From the NCBI RefSeq assembly GCF_029258205.1, contig NZ_JARHZJ010000015.1, forward strand, positions 27,147 to 91,146: DNA of 64,000 nucleotides, in the 5' to 3' direction. The first letter of the stretch is position 1; each line of letters opens with the position of its first letter. The position numbers and the translations under genes were made by a program. Of this stretch, positions 57,838 through 64,000 are shown piece after piece. The notes under the pieces were generated by a model. That model did no database searches. It saw only the letters and a program-made list of their open reading frames with translations, and was not told the origin of the DNA. The stretch is from Clostridium sp. (lineage in GTDB: Bacteria; Bacillota; Clostridia; Clostridiales; Clostridiaceae).

Positions 57838-58635
57838 ATGAATGATTTAGGTAAGATTGCTGTAATTACTGGAGCAACTAGTGGAATAGGAAAAGAGTAT
57901 GCTTTTCAATTAGCTAAAGAAGGATATGATTTGATATTAGTTGGTAGAAGAGTTGAGAAAATTAAAGAAGTTTCAGAAAAAATAGAAAATACTTTTAATG
58001 TTAAGACCTATGTAGAAATTTTAGATTTAACTGATGACAATAAATTTGATGATTTTATAAAAAGATTAGAGAAAAAAGATAACATAGAATTTTTAGTGAA
58101 TAATGCAGGATATGGAGCTGATGATTCATTTACAAAGGATGCATATCATAAGCAATATGATATGGCAAAGGTACATATGTTAGTTACTATGAAATTATGC
58201 CATAGTTTAAGTAATAAGATGAAAGAGAATAATAAAGGGTACATAATAAATGTTAGCTCTATGGCTGGATTTAACGTATTTCCAAGTTCAGCAATGTATT
58301 GTTCAACAAAGGCTTTCTTAATAAGCTTTACTCAATGTTTAGCTATGGAACTTTTAGAGAATAATATAAAGGTTCAATGTCTTTGCCCTGGATTTACTAG
58401 AACAGATTTTCATAGCAAATTAAACATGGAAGAGAGTAAATTAAAAAATAAAGGATTTGTAAGATGGATGAGTACAAAAGAAGTTGTGGAAATAAGTTTG
58501 AAAAATATAAATAAGAAATTAAAGGTAATAGTTATTCCAGGAATTTGTAATAAATTTTTATATTTTGTTAGTAAGTTTACACCTAGATGGATTTATTATA
58601 AAGTGGCTATAAAAGGATGGGAGTTAATGGACTAA
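57838..58635 (+). CDS. Short-chain dehydrogenase/reductase
   Basis: 265 residues, classical SDR. NAD(P) loop ITGATSGIGKEYA (about 10-22), LVGRR with basic residues suggesting NADPH, LVNNAGYG, the Ser in INVSSMAGF, the catalytic YCSTKAF (Tyr-x3-Lys) and PGFTRTDFH. The C-terminal end IPGICNKFLYFVSKFTPRWIYYKVAIKGW is hydrophobic and resembles the DltE/YqjQ-type group that may associate with membranes. Substrate unknown. AGGGGGAG precedes the ATG. Confidence 0.9.
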   Translation: MNDLGKIAVITGATSGIGKEYAFQLAKEGYDLILVGRRVEKIKEVSEKIENTFNVKTYVEILDLTDDNKFDDFIKRLEKKDNIEFLVNNAGYGADDSFTKDAYHKQYDMAKVHMLVTMKLCHSLSNKMKENNKGYIINVSSMAGFNVFPSSAMYCSTKAFLISFTQCLAMELLENNIKVQCLCPGFTRTDFHSKLNMEESKLKNKGFVRWMSTKEVVEISLKNINKKLKVIVIPGICNKFLYFVSKFTPRWIYYKVAIKGWELMD

Positions 58636-58813
58636 TATTAGACATTAATTTAGCAGTAATAGTTTGCGTAGAAGAATTTAAATCTGGTGTTAATGAGTTA
58701 ATATTAGATACTAATTTATTAGTTATCTCATTATTGGAAAAAGTTAAGAGGAAGAGTTTTTTATATTAAAAATTAGAGAGGTAAATTGGAATGATAAAGT
58801 TAAGGAGGATTAA

Positions 58814-60349
58814 ATGGAAAAGTTTCTAAAAAAACTATTAAGTAGAGCATTTATGGTTGGATTTCTTATATTCATACAGTTAGTTATACTTATGGGAGCT
58901 ATATGGAAGGTGACCGAAGATTTCATATATGTATATTTTCTATTTATCTTTATTAGTATAGTAGTATTTATTTATATTGTTAGTAGAAAAGATAATCCAT
59001 CCTATAAATTAGCTTGGGCGGTTCCTGTATTATTATTTCCTGTCTTTGGTGGATTATTTTATTTAATATTTGGTGGAAATAAGACAAGCAAAAAGTTTAG
59101 AAAGCAAATAAAAGCTTCTTATGATGAAACAGAACATTTATTATATAATGATAGAAAGGTTTTAGATGAGCTAGAAGCACAAGATAAAAGTATAGCTAAT
59201 CAATCAAGGTACATAGCTGATTACTCTCAGTTTCCAGTATATAAAAATACTACTACAGAATATTTATCTCCTGGAGAGGTGTTTTTTGAAAGGTTAAAGG
59301 AAGAGTTAAAAAAAGCAAAACACTACATCTTTATGGAATATTTCATAGTACATGAAGGAGTTATGTGGAACAGTATTTTAGAAATATTAGAGGAAAAGGT
59401 TAAAGAAGGAGTAGAGGTTAGGTTTGTTTATGATGATATGGGATGTCTAGGTACTTTACCATATAAGTATAATGAAGTTTTAGAATCTAAGGGAATTAAA
59501 TGTATGGTATTTAATCCTTTTGTGCCACTTTTATCTTTAAGGATGAATAATCGTGATCATAGGAAAATAACTGTTATAGACGGACATATAGGATTTACTG
59601 GTGGAATAAATTTGGCTGATGAATACATAAATGAAATTGTTAGATTTGGACACTGGAAAGATGCTTCAATAATGATAAAGGGAGATGCTGTTTGGAATTT
59701 AACAGTTATGTTTTTGCAAATATGGAACTTTTATAGTGAAGGAAAAGAGGAGTATGAAAAGTATTATCCATATTTTCATCATGAGGATGAGTTTGAAAGT
59801 GATGGATATGTTCAGCCTTATGGAGATAGTCCTTTAGATGATGAAATGGTAGGAGAGAATGTATATTTAAATATTATAAATAAGGCAAAGGAATATGTTT
59901 ATATAAATACTCCATATCTCATTATTGATAATGAACTTGTTACAGCACTTACTCTTGCAGCTAAAAGTGGAATAGATGTTAGAATAGTTACACCTCATAT
60001 TGAGGATAAATGGTATGCTCATATAGTTACAAGGGCTTATTATCCTCAACTTATAGAATCTGGTGTTAAAATATATGAATATACTCCAGGTTTCATTCAT
60101 TCAAAGACCTTTGTATCTGATGATGAAATTGGTATAGTAGGTACTATAAATCTAGATTATAGAAGTTTATATCTTCACTTTGAATGTGGAGTATGGTTAT
60201 ATAAAACTAAATCAGTAGGGCAAATAAAAGATGATTTTTTAAAAACTTTAGAGAAATGTCAAAGAATAACCTTAGAAGATTGTGCCAAGGTTAAAGTTCC
60301 TACTAGAATTTTAAGATCAGTAATAAGGGTTTTTGCTCCACTTATGTAA
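58814..60349 (+). CDS. cls: Cardiolipin synthase
   Basis: 511 residues. Two N-terminal helices (about 15-55), the family motif DNPSYKLAWAVPVLLFPVFGGLFYLIFG, then two phospholipase D domains: first HKD as NRDHRKITVIDGHIGFTGGINLADEY, second as GFIHSKTFVSDDEIGIVGTINLDYRS. Joins two phosphatidylglycerols into cardiolipin at the membrane. AAGGAGG before the ATG. The 178 nt before it contain two loosely similar copies of TTAATATTAGA..CTAATTTA, without known meaning. Confidence 0.94.
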   Translation: MEKFLKKLLSRAFMVGFLIFIQLVILMGAIWKVTEDFIYVYFLFIFISIVVFIYIVSRKDNPSYKLAWAVPVLLFPVFGGLFYLIFGGNKTSKKFRKQIKASYDETEHLLYNDRKVLDELEAQDKSIANQSRYIADYSQFPVYKNTTTEYLSPGEVFFERLKEELKKAKHYIFMEYFIVHEGVMWNSILEILEEKVKEGVEVRFVYDDMGCLGTLPYKYNEVLESKGIKCMVFNPFVPLLSLRMNNRDHRKITVIDGHIGFTGGINLADEYINEIVRFGHWKDASIMIKGDAVWNLTVMFLQIWNFYSEGKEEYEKYYPYFHHEDEFESDGYVQPYGDSPLDDEMVGENVYLNIINKAKEYVYINTPYLIIDNELVTALTLAAKSGIDVRIVTPHIEDKWYAHIVTRAYYPQLIESGVKIYEYTPGFIHSKTFVSDDEIGIVGTINLDYRSLYLHFECGVWLYKTKSVGQIKDDFLKTLEKCQRITLEDCAKVKVPTRILRSVIRVFAPLM

Positions 60350-60502
60350 TAAAAATAGTGAGATTGATAAAGGGGTTTACAAGAATATAAAGCCTATTTT
60401 ATTTACTTATGTAATTAAAATAAAAAAATTAAGTTATAGAATTTTACTAATTAATTTAATAAATTAAAGTTTAAAAGAATGTAATTCAATATAAAAATTC
60501 AG

Positions 60503-60536
60503 AAAAGGAGGCTTTATTATAGCCTCCTTTTGGGTA
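60503..60536. terminator. Bidirectional terminator after cls
   Basis: AAAAGGAGGCT / AGCCTCCTTTT perfect 11-bp stem, followed by TTTTGG on plus and A-rich (T on minus) on the other side; sits between convergent cls and the small DUF1540 gene. Confidence 0.85.
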
Positions 60537-60552
60537 TTAGAGTGAAATTTTA

Positions 60553-60711
60553 TTATTTTTTTTCGAAACTTCCACAATCAGTACATTCTGTAGAACAAGC
60601 GTTAGTACTATGTTTTACAACTTCAATTTTGTCTAGAGTACAATAATTGTCCTCATGACAATGGTGTTTACACTCATGAACTGTACATCCTATGCTTGAG
60701 TTATGTTTCAT
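60553..60711 (-). CDS. Small single-module DUF1540 Cys-rich protein
   Basis: 52 residues. ATG at 60711 has AAGGAGGAG a proper distance upstream. Sequence pattern GCTVHECKHHCHEDNYCTLDKIEVV...ACSTECTDCGSF: the same Cys arrangement as the protein at 57184, with added His, so probably a small metal- or zinc-binding protein. Short for gene callers and easily missed. Function unknown. Confidence 0.85.
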   Translation of the reverse strand: MKHNSSIGCTVHECKHHCHEDNYCTLDKIEVVKHSTNACSTECTDCGSFEKK

Positions 60712-60974
60712 AATAAACTCCTCCTTAATTTAAGAACCTCTTTGTTGGAATTACCAACAGTATATATAGTGTGTAAAAAGCAATTTATTTATACTAGAAT
60801 TTAAATCTATGAATGGATATAGTTGTTTGAATAAAAACATATATGATAGAATTTATTTAGTTTAATTAGAAAGATTTAATTAGAAAGAGATTTTATTTAT
60901 CTTTTAAATAAGTTAATTAAAAATAAGTTTTGTCTTAAAAGAAAGGTTTTTTATGAATTTGCTTGGAGGAAGTT
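60712..60974. other. Divergent region between DUF1540 and MocR-type genes
   Basis: No gene. A/T-rich with a tandem duplication of TTTAATTAGAAAGA at about 60863-60892. Promoters for both directions must lie here but no strong consensus pair was recognised. Confidence 0.4.
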
Positions 60975-62555
60975 GTGTTTAAAAATTTAACTTTTAGTGA
61001 AAATGAAAAAAAGTATATACAAATAGCAAAGTATATTAGAGATCTTATTAATAGGGGCGTTTTAATAGAAGGAAGTAAGTTACCTTCCTCAAGAGAGGTT
61101 AGTAGTATTTTATCAATAGGAAGAAATACGGTTATGTCTGCTTATGAGATTTTAGAAAGTGAAGGATTTGTTGAAACTATAAAAGGTAAGGGAACATTTG
61201 TTAAAAAAGAATTTTGTAATGAGAAATCTACTAAAGTTTCATCAATGAAAAAAGAAAACTCTGAAGTTAAAGAGGATAATAAGTGGAATATTCATTGGAA
61301 TAAAAAAATTAATGAATATGGATTGTTAGCTGAAAATTTAGATATTATTAAAAGTGAAGAAAAGTGGGAAAGAGGAATGATTTCTTTTAAAAGCATAGCT
61401 CCTCTAGGAAATCTTTTTAATATTGAGGAGTTAAAGAGAGCTTTTTCTAATAGAATTGCTTTAGAAAAACATAAAATAGTTAATTATGGCTATGCTGTAG
61501 GATACAAACCTTTTATAGATTATTTAAAAGATTATATGAAAGAAAAGGGAGCTTATTCAGAGGAAAAAGAAATAATAGTAACTAATGGATTTACAGAAGG
61601 ATTAGATATGATGCTTTCTGCATTTACTGAAGAAGGAGATTATATACTTTGTGAAAATCCAACTCATAATACTGCTTTAAAAATAATGAAAACTCACAAG
61701 TTAAATATTATTGGAGTTAAAATGACTAAAGATGGTATTGATATAGATGATTTAAATAAAAAAATTAAAATGTTTGCTTCAAAGATTAAATTTTCTTACT
61801 TAATTCCATCATATCATAATCCAACAGGAGTTGTGGCATCTATTAAAAAGAGAGAAGAGGTATATAATGTTTTAAGAAATGCAGGTATTCCTATTATAGA
61901 AGATGGTTTTAATGAAGAACTTTTATATGAAAGCTCTCCAACTATTCCTCTAGCAGCCTTAGATAGAGAAAGTAATGGGGTAATATACATAGGAAGTTTT
62001 TCTAAAATATTATTTCCTGGATTAAGAATAGGATGGGTATATGGAGATAAGAAAATAATAGGAGTATTAGAGAGTGTAAAAAGATGTAGAAATATTCATA
62101 CTTCTTTTTTAGATCAAGGAATTCTTTATGATTTCATGATAAGTGGAGCTTTTGAAAAATATATTAAGAAAGTTAGAAAAGTTTACAAGGAAAAATATAA
62201 ATTTACAAAGAATATTATAGAAAAATATATTAAAGAGGCAGAAATTTGGGGCGAAGGTGGACTCTATATGTTCTTAAAAATAAAAGGTATTGATACAAGA
62301 GAACTTTTGAAAAGATGCTATGATAGAGGAGTTCTTTTTATGCCTGGAGATTTATTTTATATAGACAATGATATTTACCTAGAAAAAGAAAATAGAGTAT
62401 TTTCTTTAGAGGGACATAATATTAAAGAGAGAGAAAAAAGAGATACATTAAGGATTGGCTTTACAAGACTTTCAGAGGAAGAGATAGAAAAGGGAATAAG
62501 GATAATTGGTGAGGAAGTTAAGAGTAAATCCGTTGTAAAAGCATATTTCATGTGA
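60975..62555 (+). CDS. MocR-type GntR/aminotransferase-fold regulator
   Basis: 526 residues from GTG 60975 (GGAGGAA upstream); the in-frame TTG at 60963 overlaps that site. N-terminal GntR winged helix (YIRDLINRGVLIEGSKLPSSREVSSILSIGRNTVMSAYEILESEGFVETIKGKGTFV), linker, then a fold-type I PLP domain with NPTHNTALKIM, PSYHNPTGVVAS, IIEDGFNEELLY and the PLP lysine in YIGSFSKILFPGLRIGWVYG. Relatives such as GabR and PdxR control GABA or vitamin B6 genes, usually divergently; here the neighbour is a DUF1540 gene, so the target is unclear. Confidence 0.9.
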   Translation: MFKNLTFSENEKKYIQIAKYIRDLINRGVLIEGSKLPSSREVSSILSIGRNTVMSAYEILESEGFVETIKGKGTFVKKEFCNEKSTKVSSMKKENSEVKEDNKWNIHWNKKINEYGLLAENLDIIKSEEKWERGMISFKSIAPLGNLFNIEELKRAFSNRIALEKHKIVNYGYAVGYKPFIDYLKDYMKEKGAYSEEKEIIVTNGFTEGLDMMLSAFTEEGDYILCENPTHNTALKIMKTHKLNIIGVKMTKDGIDIDDLNKKIKMFASKIKFSYLIPSYHNPTGVVASIKKREEVYNVLRNAGIPIIEDGFNEELLYESSPTIPLAALDRESNGVIYIGSFSKILFPGLRIGWVYGDKKIIGVLESVKRCRNIHTSFLDQGILYDFMISGAFEKYIKKVRKVYKEKYKFTKNIIEKYIKEAEIWGEGGLYMFLKIKGIDTRELLKRCYDRGVLFMPGDLFYIDNDIYLEKENRVFSLEGHNIKEREKRDTLRIGFTRLSEEEIEKGIRIIGEEVKSKSVVKAYFM

Positions 62556-62632
62556 TAAACTTTAAAGGTTAGTTATTATGGAATAAAACATATACAGTAG
62601 ATGATTAAATATACATAAGGGAGTTTTAGTGG

Positions 62633-64000
62633 ATGGTTGAAAAGAATAAAGAATATATTTTTGATATAATCTCTCAAGGATATGAGGGTGAAGGAATAGC
62701 TAAAATTGATAATAAATACCCAATTTTTATTGAGGGAGCTTTAAAGGGTGAAAAGGTTAAAGTAAGAATAGTTAAGGTTAATAAAAATTTTGCTTATGGA
62801 AAACTTATTGAAGTATTAGAAGCTTCAGAGGAAAGAGTTAACCCAGCTTGTTCTATTTATAAAAGATGTGGTGGATGTAAACTTCAGCATGCTTCTTACA
62901 AGGCTCAATTAGATTTTAAATGGGAGAGAGTTAAGGACTGTGTTAGTAAGATTGGAAAATTAGATTCTAGCATAGTTAAGTATCCATTAGGAATGGATGA
63001 ACCTTGGAAATATAGAAATAAGGTTCAATTACCAATAGGATTAATTAATGGAGAGGTTAAAATAGGATTCTTTGCTCCAAGAAGTCATGACATTATAGAT
63101 ATGGAATCTTGCTTAATTCAGGATGAAATAGGAGATAAGGTTGTTAAACTTACTAGGGAGTGGATAGAGAAATTTAATATAAGGCCATATAATGTAGATG
63201 GTGAGTATGATGAAAATGGAATAGTAAGACATATAATGATAAGAAGAGGTTTTAAAACTAATGAAGTTATGGTTGTCTTAGTTACAAATGGAGAGAAACT
63301 TCCTCACAAAGAAGAGTTTGTAGACTTAATGGTTAAAAATATTCCTGGAATAAAGAGCGTTATACAAAATATAAACTCAAAGAAAACTAATGTAATATTA
63401 GGATTAGAAAGTAAAACTCTATGGGGAGAAGATACAATATCAGATTACATAGGAGACTTTAGATTTAACATATCTCCATTATCATTCTTCCAAGTAAATC
63501 CTACTCAAACAGAGGTTTTATATGGTAAGGCTTTAGAATATGCAAATCTTACAGGAAATGAAGAAGTCTTTGATGCATATTGTGGAACAGGAACAATAAC
63601 ATTATTTCTATCACAAAAGGCTAAAAAAGTTTATGGAGTAGAAATAATTCCACAGGCTATAGATAATGCTTTTATAAATGCAAAGGAAAATAAAGTAGAG
63701 AATGTGGAATTCTTTGTTGGAGAATCAGAAATAGTAATACCAGACTTAATAAATAAGGGAGTAAAAGCTGATGTGGTAGTAGTAGACCCACCTAGAAAAG
63801 GGTGCGATAAAAAATTGCTAGATGCTATAACAAATATAGATGCTAAAAAAATAGTATATGTAAGTTGCGATCCAAGCACCTTAGGAAGAGACTTACAAAT
63901 ATTAGAGGCAAATGGCTATAAAACCTTAGAAGTTCAACCAGTTGATATGTTTCCAAACACTTCTCATATTGAGAATGTGGCTAAGTTAATAAGAAAATAA
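62633..64000 (+). CDS. TrmA/RlmD-family 23S rRNA (uracil-5-)-methyltransferase
   Basis: 455 residues, complete; the TAA is the last codon of the window. Adds a methyl from SAM to C5 of a uracil in 23S rRNA (RlmCD type in Firmicutes). N-terminal TRAM domain ([33 protein letters not shown]), Fe-S cluster Cys set ([15 protein letters not shown] and a later SCLIQD), SAM motif [22 protein letters not shown] and the catalytic Cys in [15 protein letters not shown] follows AAGGGAG by 12 nt. Confidence 0.93.
   Translation: MVEKNKEYIFDIISQGYEGEGIAKIDNKYPIFIEGALKGEKVKVRIVKVNKNFAYGKLIEVLEASEERVNPACSIYKRCGGCKLQHASYKAQLDFKWERVKDCVSKIGKLDSSIVKYPLGMDEPWKYRNKVQLPIGLINGEVKIGFFAPRSHDIIDMESCLIQDEIGDKVVKLTREWIEKFNIRPYNVDGEYDENGIVRHIMIRRGFKTNEVMVVLVTNGEKLPHKEEFVDLMVKNIPGIKSVIQNINSKKTNVILGLESKTLWGEDTISDYIGDFRFNISPLSFFQVNPTQTEVLYGKALEYANLTGNEEVFDAYCGTGTITLFLSQKAKKVYGVEIIPQAIDNAFINAKENKVENVEFFVGESEIVIPDLINKGVKADVVVVDPPRKGCDKKLLDAITNIDAKKIVYVSCDPSTLGRDLQILEANGYKTLEVQPVDMFPNTSHIENVAKLIRK

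Noticed and set aside
58636..58813. Two similar TTAATATTAGA...TAATTTA segments as a repeat family or att site
   Set aside because: Only two loose copies in A/T-rich DNA and no integrase nearby; chance likely.

Overview
The window is very AT-rich chromosomal DNA with strong AGGAGG-type ribosome binding sites, many perfect stem-loop terminators and clostridial gene order. It most resembles Clostridium perfringens or a close relative (inferred from protein and operon character; no search was run). It carries mostly housekeeping and transport genes with a few decayed patches. No tRNA, rRNA, CRISPR array or prophage was seen.

Layout. 1-31 kb: the 3' part of uvrB, a DegV fatty-acid binding protein, an esterase, a membrane-anchored MutS-like ATPase with a FadR-type regulator, signal peptidase I, a P-type cation ATPase behind a yybP-ykoY (Mn2+) riboswitch, xpt behind a guanine riboswitch, a beta-glucoside operon (licT, PTS IIBCA, bglA) with two RAT/terminator switches, a DUF389 membrane protein divergent from aspartate 4-decarboxylase, RecQ, a DDAH-like amidino hydrolase and a MATE pump. 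Between them lie relics: a membrane-pyrophosphatase fragment, an ogt fragment with stops and a frameshift, an IS200-type tnpA stub and an IS4-type transposase tail. 31-45 kb: uvrA, an FHA-SEDS-PBP trio, uvrC, murB, rapZ-yvcK-whiA and a small lipoprotein. 45-64 kb: an ECF sigma factor with a DUF4179 partner on the minus strand, dnaE, pfkA-pyk, two small Cys-rich DUF1540 proteins, an SDR, cardiolipin synthase, a MocR-type regulator and a TrmA/RlmD-family RNA methyltransferase that ends exactly at the window end.

The most striking feature is a complete group II intron (48445-51146, 2702 nt) inserted in sense orientation inside dnaE. It splits the codon for the third Asp of the PDxDxDF polymerase motif. 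The ends (GTGCG...CTAT), domain V, a bulged branch-point A in domain VI, candidate EBS1/EBS2 pairings and an intact RT-maturase-HNH protein are all visible. Removing exactly this interval restores one 1192-residue DnaE frame. Replication therefore appears to depend on RNA splicing at this locus.

Regulation can be read directly at several places: a Mn2+ riboswitch, a purine riboswitch with the guanine-specifying C, two LicT targets with mutually exclusive terminators behind a near-consensus promoter, a CggR-like tandem operator just upstream of pfkA, and two intergenic small-RNA candidates (about 53641 and 56877). DNA repair genes (uvrB, uvrA, uvrC, recQ, the MutS-like gene, and the dead ogt) and cell-envelope genes (FHA/RodA/PBP, murB, yvcK, cls) recur through the window, but uvrB and uvrA lie 30 kb apart.
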